Assembly: GCF_022095675.1 (NCBI RefSeq)
Contig: NZ_JAHYSG010000025.1
Location: forward strand, 55,068 to 119,067
Length of the DNA stretch: 64,000 nt
DNA from: Dactylosporangium sp. AC04546
GTDB lineage: Bacteria > Actinomycetota > Actinomycetes > Mycobacteriales > Micromonosporaceae
Reading direction: 5' to 3'
Made by a program: the position numbers and the translations under genes. Under the pieces are notes generated by a model. That model was given only the letters and a program-made list of their open reading frames with translations, searched no databases and was not told the DNA's origin. Positions within the stretch are counted from its first letter, which is position 1. Each line of letters starts with the position of its first letter. This document shows positions 15,755 through 25,413 of the stretch, in pieces.

Positions 15755-18700
15755 ATGAGCGACCCTGAACTTCCGGCGTCGCGGGTCACGCGTCGCGGGC
15801 TCATCGTGGGTGCCGTCGCGGCGGCCGGGCTCACCGCCACCGGCCGCCCGTCCTTCGCCGACCCCGTCGAGCAGACCGAAGCAACCGCACAACCCGGCCC
15901 GTTCGGGTGGAGCGCGCCGAGGTACCAGACCTCCGTCCCCGGCGAGTCGGTCGAGGTCGACCGGACCGACACCCCGGTGGCGCCCGGGATCGTGCTGACC
16001 ACGTTCGCCACGTTCGGGCGCTCCGGCTGGCTGCGCGTGCACGTCCTCAACGCCGACCTCACGGCTTCGCCGGTGACCGTCGACCTCGTCGCCGACAAGG
16101 TGAGCGACCCGCGCGCGCTGACCCGCGCCGCCGACGCGCAGCAGGCCGTCGCCGCGGTCAACGGTGACTACTTCGACATCACCGAGACGTACGCCGCCGA
16201 GGGTCCGGAGATCCAGGAAGGCCGCGTGCGCAAGGGCACCAGCCGGCGCTCGACCGTCGCCGCCGTCGGTGCCGACCGGGTGGCCCGGCTCGCCGACCTG
16301 CTGATCAGCGGTACCGTGACCGTCGCCGGAACCGCCCGGCCCCTCGCCGCGCTGAACTCGTCGAGCGTGCCCGCCGACGGCATCGCCGTGTTCACGCCGC
16401 TGTGGGGCGCCGGCAACCGCACCCTCATCCAGGACCCCGGCCCCTATAGGGAGCTCGTCGTCGTCGACGGGAAGGTGACCGCGGTCAACGGCGCGATCAC
16501 CACGACGCCCGTCCCCGATGGCGGCCTCGTCGTCCTCGGCCGCGGCGTCGCCGCCGCCCAGCTGTCCGGCGCCGCACCCGGCGACCAGGTCGCCGTCGCC
16601 TTCGCGCCGCAGGCCGACACGCCGCTGCGGATGGCCCTGGGCAGCGGCGCGGTGCTCGTGCGCGACGGCGTCGCCGTCGACTTCCCGCCGAGCACCGGCA
16701 ACGACGAGCCCAAGCCCCGCACCGCCATCGGCTGGCCGGCCGGCGGTCGCCGGCTGCTGCTCGTCGCGGTGGACGGGTCGGCCAACTTCTCCGCCGGTCT
16801 GAGCTTCGACGACACGGCGCGGCTCATGGTCCGCCTCGGTGCGGCCGAGGCGTTCATGCTCGACGGCGGCGGCTCCACGGAGATGGTGGCGCGCCGGCCC
16901 GGCGATTCCGCGGTACACGTCGTCAACACCCCCTCGGACGGCAACGAGCGGGCGGTGCCCAACGGGGTCGGCCTGTTTGCCCGGAAGGGGTCCGGCGTCC
17001 TGCGCGGGCTGGACGTGCGGCCGGGTGCCGACCGGGTGCTCCCCGGCCTCTCGATGGACCTCGCGGTCGCCGGCTTCGACGAGACCTGGGCGGCGGTACC
17101 GCTGGCGCCGCGCGGCGTGCGGTGGACGACCAGCCCCGGATCGCTCGGCGACGTGCGCGACGACATCCTGCGGGCGAAGCGCCCGGGCGCCGGGATCGTG
17201 CGCGCCCACGCCGGGTTCGCCGCCGGCGAGCACCCGCTGCGGGTCGTCGGCCCGCTGCACCGCCTCGCGTTCACCGAACGCGCGATCACCATCGACCCCG
17301 GGGCGACCGCGCGAGTGCGGCTGACCGGTTTCGACGCCGACGGCTTCGACGCCCCCGTCGCGCCGCGTGACGTCAAGCTCGAGTACGACCAGACGGTCAT
17401 CACGGTCACCGCCGCGGACGGGAGCCTCACCGTCACCGGCGTCGCCGGCGGCCGGAACACCGTCATCACCGCGACCGTCCAGTCGGTCACCGCGAAGCTG
17501 CCGGTCAACGTCGGCCTGGTCGACGTACCGCTCGCCGAGTTCGAGCCGGGCGAGACGTGGACCGCCCTGGCGGCCCGCGGCACGGCGTCGGTCGCCTTCG
17601 TCGAGGCCGCGGACCGGCCCGGCCACGCGCTGCGGCTGACGTACGACTTCACCGGGCAGACGAGCACGTCGGCCGCGTACGCCGTCGCCGGCCCCGGCCC
17701 GATCACCCTGCCCGCCGGCGCGAAGAAGCTCGCGCTGTGGGTGCGGGGCGACGGGCAGCGGCACTGGCTGCGCGCGATGCTCCGGTCGCAGGGCACCACG
17801 AACGTGCCGTTCACGTTCGCCGACACGGTCGACTGGACGGGCTGGCGCCGCGTCGTCGGCGACATCCCGGCCGGGTTCTCGGAGCCGCTGACGCTGCTGC
17901 GGGTGTACATCGCGGAGACGTCGCAGACCAACAAGAACGCCGGTCAGCTGGACTTCGACGGCCTCGCCGCGCAGGTCGGCCAGCCGCCCGCCGCTCCTGA
18001 GCCGCCGCAGCCCGACCCCTACGTGGTGACGCAGGTGCCGCACGGGCGCTGGTCGTTCGCGGTACTGTCGGATCTGCACGTCAGCGCGGCGGCCGGACCC
18101 GACTCGTTCTCGGCGCGGCAGGCCGCGACCGCGCTGGCCCAGGCCGTCGCGACCCGCCCCGACTTCATCCTCGTCAACGGCGACTTCGTCGACGACAACC
18201 GCCCGGAGGACTTCGCCCTCGCCAACGCGCTGCTGACCGCGCGCGTGCCGGCTGACATCCCGGTGTACTGGACGCCGGGCAACCACGAGGCCGGCCTGTC
18301 CGCGACCGGCGGCCTCGACGCGTTCATCGCCGCGACCGGCCGCCCGACCCGGCAGGTCTTCGACCACAAGGGCACCCGGTTCATCCTGCTCGACTCGCAC
18401 ACCGGCGACATGCGCACGTCGGACTGGGACCAGGTGCCGCTGCTGCAGGCCACGCTGGCGGACGCCGCCCGCGACCGCGCGGTGACCGGCGTCGTGGTGT
18501 CGTTCCACCACCCGCTGCACGACCCGTCCGGCGCGGGCGCGTCGCAGTTGTCCGACCGTCTCGCCGCCGACCTTCTCAAGCGGTGGCTGGCCGACTTCCG
18601 GGAGCGCTCGGGCAAGCCGATCGCGCTGTTCACCGGCCACGCCCACACCGCCGCGGTCACCCGCGCCGACGGTGTGCTAGAGGTGTCGACGCCGGCCGTG

Positions 18701-19156
18701 GGGAAGACCCCGTACAGCTCGCCCGACCAGGGCGGGTTCTTCGGCTGGATGTCGGTGGGCGTCGACCCGAGCCCGGCGCGGGTGCGGGCGGGGGAGCCCA
18801 GCCCGGAGACGCGGGACTGGCTGCAGGCCGAGAGCCGCCCGCTGATCGACCAGATCGCGCTGGCCGCCCCGTCGGAGCTCGCGGTCGGCAGCTCGACCCT
18901 GGTCACCGCCACCGGCGTCACGAGCGAGTTCGGGCTGCGGTTTCCGCTGCGGTACCCGGCGAGCGTCAGCTGGAGCGGCGGCCCGGGTGTCGTGGTCGCG
19001 GCGTCGCCCCCGGAGTCGGCCCGGAAGCACGCCAGGACCCTGGCGGTCCTGGACACCACCGACGGCCGCCTGCTCGCCGTGCGCCCGGGCACGGTGACGA
19101 TCACGGTGACGGCGGGCGGCCTGACGGGATCGGCGAGCGTCACGCTCACCGGCTGA
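15755..19156 (+). CDS. Tat-exported phosphodiester glycosidase (NAGPA) / metallophosphoesterase multidomain enzyme
   Basis: A 1133-residue secreted protein. A twin-arginine signal (RRGLIVG, about residues 12-36) leads to a NAGPA-type phosphodiester glycosidase domain (VNGDYFDI near 130; AEAFMLDGGGS near 367). Then come Ig-like and carbohydrate-binding-like regions (about 410-750), a calcineurin-like metallophosphoesterase with SDLHVS (about 771), NGDFVDD, PGNHEAG, FHHPLHD and GHAHTAA, and a C-terminal Ig-like domain. Together these could uncap and dephosphorylate phosphodiester-linked glycans such as teichoic acids; the substrate is inference. The stop overlaps the convergent XRE gene by 11 bp. 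Confidence 0.85.
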   Translation: MSDPELPASRVTRRGLIVGAVAAAGLTATGRPSFADPVEQTEATAQPGPFGWSAPRYQTSVPGESVEVDRTDTPVAPGIVLTTFATFGRSGWLRVHVLNADLTASPVTVDLVADKVSDPRALTRAADAQQAVAAVNGDYFDITETYAAEGPEIQEGRVRKGTSRRSTVAAVGADRVARLADLLISGTVTVAGTARPLAALNSSSVPADGIAVFTPLWGAGNRTLIQDPGPYRELVVVDGKVTAVNGAITTTPVPDGGLVVLGRGVAAAQLSGAAPGDQVAVAFAPQADTPLRMALGSGAVLVRDGVAVDFPPSTGNDEPKPRTAIGWPAGGRRLLLVAVDGSANFSAGLSFDDTARLMVRLGAAEAFMLDGGGSTEMVARRPGDSAVHVVNTPSDGNERAVPNGVGLFARKGSGVLRGLDVRPGADRVLPGLSMDLAVAGFDETWAAVPLAPRGVRWTTSPGSLGDVRDDILRAKRPGAGIVRAHAGFAAGEHPLRVVGPLHRLAFTERAITIDPGATARVRLTGFDADGFDAPVAPRDVKLEYDQTVITVTAADGSLTVTGVAGGRNTVITATVQSVTAKLPVNVGLVDVPLAEFEPGETWTALAARGTASVAFVEAADRPGHALRLTYDFTGQTSTSAAYAVAGPGPITLPAGAKKLALWVRGDGQRHWLRAMLRSQGTTNVPFTFADTVDWTGWRRVVGDIPAGFSEPLTLLRVYIAETSQTNKNAGQLDFDGLAAQVGQPPAAPEPPQPDPYVVTQVPHGRWSFAVLSDLHVSAAAGPDSFSARQAATALAQAVATRPDFILVNGDFVDDNRPEDFALANALLTARVPADIPVYWTPGNHEAGLSATGGLDAFIAATGRPTRQVFDHKGTRFILLDSHTGDMRTSDWDQVPLLQATLADAARDRAVTGVVVSFHHPLHDPSGAGASQLSDRLAADLLKRWLADFRERSGKPIALFTGHAHTAAVTRADGVLEVSTPAVGKTPYSSPDQGGFFGWMSVGVDPSPARVRAGEPSPETRDWLQAESRPLIDQIALAAPSELAVGSSTLVTATGVTSEFGLRFPLRYPASVSWSGGPGVVVAASPPESARKHARTLAVLDTTDGRLLAVRPGTVTITVTAGGLTGSASVTLTG

Positions 19157-19991
19157 CGTGGTGCCGGTCGCCGATTACGGAGAGCAGCTGCAGCTTCTCG
19201 TAGCTCTCGCTGCCCGGGACCGCGGTGTAGACGAGGAGGGAATGCGACTGCTCCGGGTCGAGCAGCGCCTGGCAGGCCAGTTCGAGCACGCCGAGCTCCG
19301 GGTGCACGAAGCGTTTGACGTGGCTGTAGCGGACGCCGACCTCGTGCTCGTTCCACACGGCCCGGAACTCCTCGCTGCGGGCGAGCAGGAGCCGCTGGAG
19401 GTGGGCGGCCCATGAGTCGGGCCCGCGCAGCGTGACCGTCGCGCGCAGGCCGGAGGCGAAGACGCGGGAGTGCAGCGCGTGCTCGTCGGGGTGGTACAGC
19501 TTCCGGCAGGCCGGGTCGGTGAACCACCGGTAGCCGATGCTGCGGGCCGGGCCGGTGTACCCGGTGAGGTCGCCGGTCAGCGCGACGCCGAGCGGGGTCT
19601 GCCGCAGGGTCTCGCCGAGCTCGGTGACGACCTCGGCCGGGGTGTCGGTGAGCCGGTCGAGGATGCGCAGCAGGCCGGGGCTGATGTGCTCGCTGGTCGT
19701 TCCTCGCGTCGGCGGGTGGTGGCCGGCGAGGCGGAACAGGTGGTCGCGCTCGTCGAGGGACAGGTGCAGGCCCTGCGCGATCGAGGCGATCATCTGCTCG
19801 GAGGGGTGTGGCCCGCGCTCCCGCTCCAGCCGGCTGTAGTAGTCGGCGGAGATGTGGCAGATCGTGGCGACCTCCTCGCGGCGCAGGCCGCTGGTCCGCC
19901 GCCGCTGGCCGCGCGGGAGGCCGACGTCCTCGGGCTGCAGTGACTCCCGGCGGCGGCGCAGGAACTCGGCGAGGCCGGTCCGATCGATCAT
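19146..19991 (-). CDS. XRE-family regulator with MmyB-like domain (second copy type)
   Basis: A 281-residue regulator. HTH (about residues 8-68) with [21 protein letters not shown], then a MmyB-like ligand domain (about 100-260; RYWFTDP-like block [13 protein letters not shown]). ATG at 19991 gives [16 protein letters not shown], the usual N terminus. It is divergent from the SDR gene at 20107, mirroring the XRE/MFS arrangement at 1-3 kb, so it probably represses that SDR. The two XRE proteins are clearly related but not near-identical. Confidence 0.88.
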   Translation of the reverse strand: MIDRTGLAEFLRRRRESLQPEDVGLPRGQRRRTSGLRREEVATICHISADYYSRLERERGPHPSEQMIASIAQGLHLSLDERDHLFRLAGHHPPTRGTTSEHISPGLLRILDRLTDTPAEVVTELGETLRQTPLGVALTGDLTGYTGPARSIGYRWFTDPACRKLYHPDEHALHSRVFASGLRATVTLRGPDSWAAHLQRLLLARSEEFRAVWNEHEVGVRYSHVKRFVHPELGVLELACQALLDPEQSHSLLVYTAVPGSESYEKLQLLSVIGDRHHVSR

Positions 19992-20106
19992 GTCTTCGTT
20001 GTACCACCGGCGCCTGACCGTAGCCTGGGATCGAGAGGCCGTGGATAAGCTCCCGGATCGGGCGCAGCCTGGGGTGGCATCGATCACGAGGAGCGAGGAA
20101 GCACCC

Positions 20107-21054
20107 ATGGCACGCACACGGCCGGACATCACCGTTCCCGACCTCGCCGGCAGGCTCGCCGTCGTCACCGGCGCCAGCGACGGCGTCGGACTGGGCCTGG
20201 CGGCCCGCCTGGCCGCCGCCGGCGCCGAGGTCATCATGCCCGTGCGGAACCGGCGCAAGGGCGAGGCGGCGGTCGCACAGATCCAGCAGCGGTACCCGGG
20301 CGCCGCCCTGTCCCTGCGGGACCTCGACCTGGCGTCGCTGGACTCGGTCGCCGCGCTGGGCGCCGCACTGCGCGGCGAGGGCCGGCCGATCCACATCCTC
20401 GTCAACAACGCCGGCGTGATGACGCCACCGCAGCGCCAGACCACCGCCGACGGGTTCGAGCTGCAGTTCGGCACCAATCACCTGGCACACTTCGCGCTCG
20501 TCGGCCACCTGCTGCCCCTGCTGCGGGCGGGTCGTGCGCGGGTGACCTCGCAGCTCAGCATCGCCGCGAACCGCAACGCCGTCAACTGGGACGACCTGCA
20601 GTGGGAACGGTCCTATGACGGGTTCCGCGCCTACAGCCAGTCGAAGATCGCGCTGGGCCTGTTCGGGCTCGAACTGCACCGGCGCAGCACGGCCGGGGGC
20701 TGGGGCATCACCAGCAACATCGCGCACCCCGGCGTCGCGGCCACCAGCCTCCTGGCCGCGCGACCCGAGGTCGGCCGGGCCCGTGCCACCGCGGGCGGCC
20801 GGGTCGTCCGCGCGCTCGGCAGCCGCGGCATCCTCTTCGGGACGGTCGAGACCGCGCTGCTGCCGGCCCTGTACGCCGCGACCTCCCCGGACGCGCGCGG
20901 GGGCCGCCTCTACGGCCCCGGGGGTTTCCAGCACATCGCCGGCGCACCAGCCGAACAGGCCGTCTACTCCCGGCTGCGCGGCGAGGACGACGCGAGGCGC
21001 ATGTGGCAGGTCTCCGAGCACCTCACCGAGGTGCCCATGACCGCCAGTTCCTGA
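20107..21054 (+). CDS. Short-chain dehydrogenase/reductase
   Basis: A 315-residue SDR of the retinol-dehydrogenase/WWOX-like type. [10 protein letters not shown] binds the nucleotide, NNAGVM is the structural motif, and the active-site pair is in YSQSKIAL. The usual catalytic Ser appears as Ser in SQLSIAA. Substrate unknown. A TTGTAC-16-TAGCCT element (19999-20026) in the divergent region could be its promoter. The ribosome site is GAGGAGCGAGG around 20089-20099. Confidence 0.9.
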   Translation: MARTRPDITVPDLAGRLAVVTGASDGVGLGLAARLAAAGAEVIMPVRNRRKGEAAVAQIQQRYPGAALSLRDLDLASLDSVAALGAALRGEGRPIHILVNNAGVMTPPQRQTTADGFELQFGTNHLAHFALVGHLLPLLRAGRARVTSQLSIAANRNAVNWDDLQWERSYDGFRAYSQSKIALGLFGLELHRRSTAGGWGITSNIAHPGVAATSLLAARPEVGRARATAGGRVVRALGSRGILFGTVETALLPALYAATSPDARGGRLYGPGGFQHIAGAPAEQAVYSRLRGEDDARRMWQVSEHLTEVPMTASS

Positions 21055-21079
21055 CGCGGGACGCGGCGGGCACTCGCGG

Positions 21080-22495
21080 CTACCTCCTGGGGAGTTCGGC
21101 GTCCGACGGAAGGCGGATCCGCAGCACGGCGCCGCCACCCGGGGCGTCGTCGACCGTGAGTGTGCCGCCGTGCGCCACCACGATGTCCCGGGCGATCGAC
21201 AGGCCGAGGCCGGTGCCGCCGCCGTCGCGGGAGCGGGCGTCGTCGAGCCGGACGAACCGGTCGAAGACCCGGTCGCGGTCCGCCGCCGGGATGCCCGGCC
21301 CGTCGTCGGTGACCGTGAGATCGGCGTGGTCGTCGCCGGCCCGCAGGTCGATCGCCACCCGGCCGGTGGCGTGCCGGGCGGCGTTGTCCAGCAGGTTGCG
21401 CAGCGCGCGTTGCAGGTGGGCCGGGTCGCCTCCGACGCGGACCGGTACGACGTGGGTGTCGACCCGCAGCCGCGGGTGCTGGGCCGTCAGCCGGTCGCGT
21501 TCGGCGTAGACGAGGTCGTCGAGGTCGACGTCCTCGCGGCGCAGCCGCAGGCCGGACTCGTCGACCCGGGCCAGCAGCAGCAGGTCGTTGATCAGTGCCG
21601 CCATGCGGGCGCTCTCGCGGTGCATGCGCTGCACGTGGGGTACCGCTCCCGCCGGCAGGTTCGCCTGCTCCAGGATGTCCAGGCCGGCGTGGATGGTCGC
21701 CAGCGGGCTGCGCAGCTCGTGGCTGGCGTCGGCGACGAAGCGGCGCTGCGCCGCGGTCGTGGCCTCGATCCGGTCGAGCATCGTGTTCATCGTCGTGGCG
21801 AGCGCGGCGATCTCGTCGGTCGTGGCCGGCACCGGGAGCCGGGTGTGCAGGTTCTGGGCGGAGATCGTGTCGGCCTGGCGGCGCATCGCCTCGACCGGCC
21901 GCAGGCTGCGCCCGACGAACAGGAACGTGGCCACGCCGACGACGGCGGTCAGCAGTGGCAGGCCGAGGGCGAGCGCGCCGAGGGTGGCCTCGGTGCCGTC
22001 GTTGACCTCGTCGAGGGACTGTCCGACGAGGACGGTGCGCTGCCCGTCGGCGGTCGAGACGCCGGTGGCGACGATCTGGAACGACTCGTTGTGGGCCACG
22101 GCCAGCCGGCGCTGTTCCCGCTGGGTCTGCCCGGCCCTCGGGCGCAGCGGCGAGATCGGGTCGGCGCCGACGACGGACGCGGACGCGGCCACCACCCGCC
22201 CGTCGGCGTCGACGACCTGGACCACGGTGCGGTCCCGCGGCGACGGGCGAAGCGCCGCGGCGAGGCCGGCGCCGCCGTCGCCGAGGGCCGCGGCGACCTG
22301 CGTGGCGCGCTGGGTGGTGGACTGGTCGACGTTCTGGGTGAGGATGATCCGGGATGCCAGGACGAGCGTGACCCCGCTGAGCACCGAGGCGATCGCGACG
22401 ACCGCGGCGGCGGCGAGCGCGGAGCGCATCCGCACCCCGAACCGGTGCGCGATCCGCTGGCGGAGGTACCCGATGCGCTGCCGTGTGCTGCTCAT
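21080..22495 (-). CDS. Sensor histidine kinase (HAMP-HisKA-HATPase), orphan in operon
   Basis: A 471-residue membrane sensor kinase. TM1 about 26-48, an extracytoplasmic sensor segment (about 50-170), TM2 about 175-195, HAMP to about 250, the phospho-acceptor His259 in DASHELRSPLATIHAGL, and an ATPase domain with LLDNAARHA, VTDDGPGIP and GTGLGLSIA. No response regulator lies next to it. Instead it is the last gene of an operon with a glycosyltransferase, deacetylase and galE, overlapping galE by ATGA. I propose the lone OmpR-type regulator at 31403-32089 as partner because both operons carry the same promoter architecture (see findings). Confidence 0.92.
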   Translation of the reverse strand: MSSTRQRIGYLRQRIAHRFGVRMRSALAAAAVVAIASVLSGVTLVLASRIILTQNVDQSTTQRATQVAAALGDGGAGLAAALRPSPRDRTVVQVVDADGRVVAASASVVGADPISPLRPRAGQTQREQRRLAVAHNESFQIVATGVSTADGQRTVLVGQSLDEVNDGTEATLGALALGLPLLTAVVGVATFLFVGRSLRPVEAMRRQADTISAQNLHTRLPVPATTDEIAALATTMNTMLDRIEATTAAQRRFVADASHELRSPLATIHAGLDILEQANLPAGAVPHVQRMHRESARMAALINDLLLLARVDESGLRLRREDVDLDDLVYAERDRLTAQHPRLRVDTHVVPVRVGGDPAHLQRALRNLLDNAARHATGRVAIDLRAGDDHADLTVTDDGPGIPAADRDRVFDRFVRLDDARSRDGGGTGLGLSIARDIVVAHGGTLTVDDAPGGGAVLRIRLPSDAELPRR

Positions 22496-23514
22496 AGCGC
22501 GAACCTAACCGGGCCGGGGTTCGCACGGACCGGATCGGGCCGTTCCCGGCGCGGCGAGATGGTGGCGGTGCGGGCCAGCCAGGCCGAGGCGACGCTGTCG
22601 CGGAGGGTGTGGCGGGGACGCCAGCCCAGGTCGCGGGCGATGCGGTCGACGGCGGCGACGACCTGCGGCGCGTCGCCGGGCCGCGGCGGGCCGGCCCGGG
22701 TCGGCACCGGCGCCCCGGCGACCTCGGCCACGGTGCGGATGACCTCCAGGACCGAGTGCCCCCGGCCGGCGCCGACGTTGTAGACGGCGGCGTGCCGGCC
22801 GGCGGCGAGGCGCTGTGCTGCCCGGCGGTGGGCGTCGGCGAGGTCGGCGACGTGGACGTAGTCGCGAACGCCGCTGCCGTCGGGGGTCGGCAGCGCGGTG
22901 CCGGCCACGGTGAGCGGCACGCCGGTGCGCAGCGCGTCGAACGCGAGCGGCAGCAGGTTGGTGGTGCCGCGGTCGCCGAGGTGCGCGGCGGCCGCTCCGA
23001 CGGCGTTGAAGTACCGTAGCGCGATCCACGAGACGCCGTGCGCCCGTCCGGCGGCGGTGATGAGCTGCTCGGCGACCAGCTTGGTCTGGCCGTACGGGGA
23101 CAGCGGGCGGGTCGGCGCGTCCTCGGTCACGGTCGGCGCCTCCGGCAGCCCGTAGACGGCGGCCGAGGAGGAGAACACGAGCCGGGTGACGCCCGTGGCG
23201 ACCATCGCGTCGAGGACCGCGGCGACGACGCCCACGTTCTGCCGGTAGTAGCGGATCGGCTGGGCGAGCGAGTCGGGCGCGGACTTGCTGCCGGCCAGGT
23301 GCATGACGCCGTCGACGCGGTGGCGGGTCAGGGCCGCCCGCACGAGTGCCGGGTCGCCGGCGTCACCGACGTCCAGCGGCACGTCCAGCGGCAGGCGGTT
23401 CCGGTCGCCGGTGGACAGGTCGTCGAGGACGACGACCCGCTCCCCGGCGGCCCCCAGCGCCGCGACGACGTGGGCGCCGATGTACCCGGCCCCGCCGGTG
23501 ACGAGCCAGGTCAC
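22492..23514 (-). CDS. galE: UDP-glucose 4-epimerase / NAD-dependent epimerase
   Basis: A 340-residue extended SDR. VTGGAGYIGAHV (residues 4-15) binds NAD; SSSAAVYG and PYGQTKLVAE hold the Ser-Tyr-Lys active site; RYFNAVGAA and YVHVADLADAH match GalE closely. It should interconvert UDP-glucose and UDP-galactose, supplying galactosyl donors for cell-surface glycans. Starts with GTG at 23514, overlapping the deacetylase stop by 4 bp. The C-terminal tail past residue 318 is basic and proline-rich and probably not needed for activity. Confidence 0.92.
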   Translation of the reverse strand: MTWLVTGGAGYIGAHVVAALGAAGERVVVLDDLSTGDRNRLPLDVPLDVGDAGDPALVRAALTRHRVDGVMHLAGSKSAPDSLAQPIRYYRQNVGVVAAVLDAMVATGVTRLVFSSSAAVYGLPEAPTVTEDAPTRPLSPYGQTKLVAEQLITAAGRAHGVSWIALRYFNAVGAAAAHLGDRGTTNLLPLAFDALRTGVPLTVAGTALPTPDGSGVRDYVHVADLADAHRRAAQRLAAGRHAAVYNVGAGRGHSVLEVIRTVAEVAGAPVPTRAGPPRPGDAPQVVAAVDRIARDLGWRPRHTLRDSVASAWLARTATISPRRERPDPVRANPGPVRFAL

Positions 23515-24236
23515 CGCGACACCCGTTCGTGCTCGGCCAGCGGCCCGAGGCGCAGGCCGCGGTCGCGGGACCAGTGGATCAGCCGGGGGAGCGCGTCCAG
23601 GGTCCGCTGCCACGAACCGGCCGCGGAGGTGCAGTCGGAGTCGTGCAGCAGGACGGTGCCGCCGCCGATGAGCGTGTTCGTCACGGTCTGCACGATGCTG
23701 CCCGGCGTGGCGGACGACTCCCAGTCGCGGCCCCACGCGGTCCACAGTTTCGGCTCCAGGCGCAGCCGGCGGCAGGCGACCAGCGCGCCGGTGGTCAGCA
23801 CGCCGTAGGGCGGCCGGTACCAGCGGGGCACGCCGCCACCGAGCCCGCCGACGAGGTCCCGGGCGCGGGCCATGTCGTCGTACGTCGCGCGCGGGGTGCG
23901 CCACAGCAGGCAGCGGTGGTACCAGCCGTGGACGGCGACCTCATGCCCGGCCGCCACGACCTCGCGCCCCAGCCCCAGGTCCCGTTCGAGCATGGTGCCG
24001 AGCAGGAAGAACGTCGCCCGGACACCGTGGTCGGCGAGCAGTCGCAGGAACGCGGGCGTCGACGCCGGGTCCGGCCCGTCGTCGAAGGTGAGCGCCACAT
24101 GGTCGGCCGGTCCGGTGCCCGCCAGCGCCGGCAGCAGCGCACGGCGTGCGGGTGCGTAGGCGGTGGCGGCGGGCAGCGCGTGCACGGCGAGGCCGGCCGC
24201 GGCGGCCAGGCCCGCGGTACGGGCGACGCGGTTCAT
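23511..24236 (-). CDS. Polysaccharide deacetylase (NodB homology, CE4)
   Basis: A 241-residue enzyme with an N-terminal hydrophobic segment that may be a signal or membrane anchor. Five NodB motifs are visible: ALTFDDGPDP (catalytic base and metal Asp), HGWYH (metal His pair), RPPYG, WGRDWE-like motif 4 and LLHDSD. It removes acetyl groups from N-acetylated glycans or an intermediate at the membrane. It overlaps both its upstream glycosyltransferase (ATGA) and downstream galE (GTGA), so the three are made together. Confidence 0.92.
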   Translation of the reverse strand: MNRVARTAGLAAAAGLAVHALPAATAYAPARRALLPALAGTGPADHVALTFDDGPDPASTPAFLRLLADHGVRATFFLLGTMLERDLGLGREVVAAGHEVAVHGWYHRCLLWRTPRATYDDMARARDLVGGLGGGVPRWYRPPYGVLTTGALVACRRLRLEPKLWTAWGRDWESSATPGSIVQTVTNTLIGGGTVLLHDSDCTSAAGSWQRTLDALPRLIHWSRDRGLRLGPLAEHERVSR

Positions 24237-25288
24237 GCCGCCACCGCCAGGTCGGCCAGCACCGACTCCGGCCGCAGCGGCGCCGGCGTCCAAGCGCTGC
24301 CGCCGGCGAGCGCGGCCCGTAGCCCCTCGGCGAGGTCGGCGCGGCCGCGCAGCCAGGGCACCCAGCGGATCCGGTCGAGGACCTCGGCGTTCGCGGCGCC
24401 GTGACCGGGCAGGCAGCGGTAGGTCACCACCGGCACGCCGGCGGCGAGGGCCTCCAGCGACGACAGCCCGCCCGCGTTCTGCACGACGACCTGGCAGGCG
24501 CGCACCAGGCCGGGCATGTCGTCGACCCAGCCGAGCGCGAGGACCCGGCCGGACCGGTTCAGCCGGCGCCGCAGGATGTCGTTGCGGCCGCACGCGACGA
24601 CCGGCACGGCCGCTGCGGTGGCGGCGATGTCGAGGGCGGCACGTTCGACCTGGCCGACGCCCCAGGCGCCGGCGACGACGAGCGCCAGCGGGCCGTGCGC
24701 CGGCAGGCCGAACGCGGCCCGGCCGGCTGGTGCTGCCGGGTGCCGGAACGCCGGCCGTACGGCCGGCGCGACGACCCGCACGTCCGGCGCGCCCAGCTCC
24801 TTGGCCTGCCGGGCGGTGTCGTCGTGCAGGGCCAGGTGCACGTCCACCCCGTCGGCGATCCACATGGGGTGCACGGACAGGTCGGTGAGGTACGTGACGA
24901 CGGGCACGGCCAGCCGCCCCTGCCGGCGAAGCCGGCCCAGCACCTGGCTCGCCAGCGGATACGTCGAGACGACCAGTCGCGTGTCCGGGCCGATCGCGGC
25001 GAGGGTCGCCTCGTCGGCGGCCGCGGTGAGCGTCGCCGCCCGCCCGCTGAGCGGGTCGGCGCCGGCGAGGGCGAGCAGCCAGCCCCAGCTGCGCGGTGCG
25101 ACGGTGAGCTGCCGGCGGTACAGGCCCCGCAGCAGCACGCCGGTGCGGCGGGGCAGCAGGTCGACGAAGTCGTGCCGGCGAACGGTGTGCCCCTGCGCCC
25201 GCAGCCGCCCGGCCAGTTCCGCGGCCGCGCCGTCGTGCCCGGCACCGAAGCTGGCCGAGACGACAGCCACCGATGATCGTCGCTGCAT
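24233..25288 (-). CDS. Glycosyltransferase, GT28/MGDG-synthase-like
   Basis: A 351-residue GT-B-fold transferase. SASFGAGHDGAAAELAGRL near the N terminus is the nucleotide/acceptor block of MGDG-synthase/MurG-like enzymes, and VVQNAGGLSSLEALAAGVPVV is the donor-binding motif. It likely transfers a sugar from a UDP donor to a lipid acceptor at the inner face of the membrane. It is the first gene of the operon continuing with the deacetylase, galE and sensor kinase. GGGAGG (25294-25299) is a good ribosome site; its promoter is the TTCAG-type element at 25331-25363. Confidence 0.88.
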   Translation of the reverse strand: MQRRSSVAVVSASFGAGHDGAAAELAGRLRAQGHTVRRHDFVDLLPRRTGVLLRGLYRRQLTVAPRSWGWLLALAGADPLSGRAATLTAAADEATLAAIGPDTRLVVSTYPLASQVLGRLRRQGRLAVPVVTYLTDLSVHPMWIADGVDVHLALHDDTARQAKELGAPDVRVVAPAVRPAFRHPAAPAGRAAFGLPAHGPLALVVAGAWGVGQVERAALDIAATAAAVPVVACGRNDILRRRLNRSGRVLALGWVDDMPGLVRACQVVVQNAGGLSSLEALAAGVPVVTYRCLPGHGAANAEVLDRIRWVPWLRGRADLAEGLRAALAGGSAWTPAPLRPESVLADLAVAA

Positions 25289-25330
25289 GCGGACCTCCCT
25301 CTCCCGCCGGCAAGCGCCGGACTGGGGAGG

Positions 25331-25363
25331 ATCGTGGCCGTGCCGAGCTGAAGGGACGCTGAA
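25331..25363 (-). promoter_or_regulatory. TTCAG-repeat promoter of the glycosyltransferase-kinase operon
   Basis: On the minus strand TTCAG (25363-25359), six bases, TTCAG (25352-25348), 11 bases, then CACGAT (25336-25331) as -10. The 11-bp direct repeat takes the place of the -35, as for activator-dependent promoters of OmpR/PhoB regulators. Expected start about 25323, leaving a leader of roughly 35 nt. Confidence 0.7.
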
Positions 25364-25373
25364 CGTGGCGGCG

Positions 25374-25406
25374 TTCAGCGGGCTTTCAGCCGGCCGTGCC
25401 TACGGT
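25374..25406 (+). promoter_or_regulatory. TTCAG-repeat promoter of the lipoprotein-ABC operon (leaderless)
   Basis: TTCAG (25374-25378), six bases, TTCAG (25385-25389), 11 bases, TACGGT (25401-25406). ATG 25414 follows after 7 nt, where transcription should begin, so this mRNA is probably leaderless. It is divergent from the same element at 25331-25363, only 10 bp away. Confidence 0.75.
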
Positions 25407-25413
25407 GCCGGCC

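Noticed and set aside
15716..18646. Long minus-strand open frame of 976 codons
   Set aside because: Complement of the Tat-exported enzyme with no recognisable domain and composition of a shadow frame.
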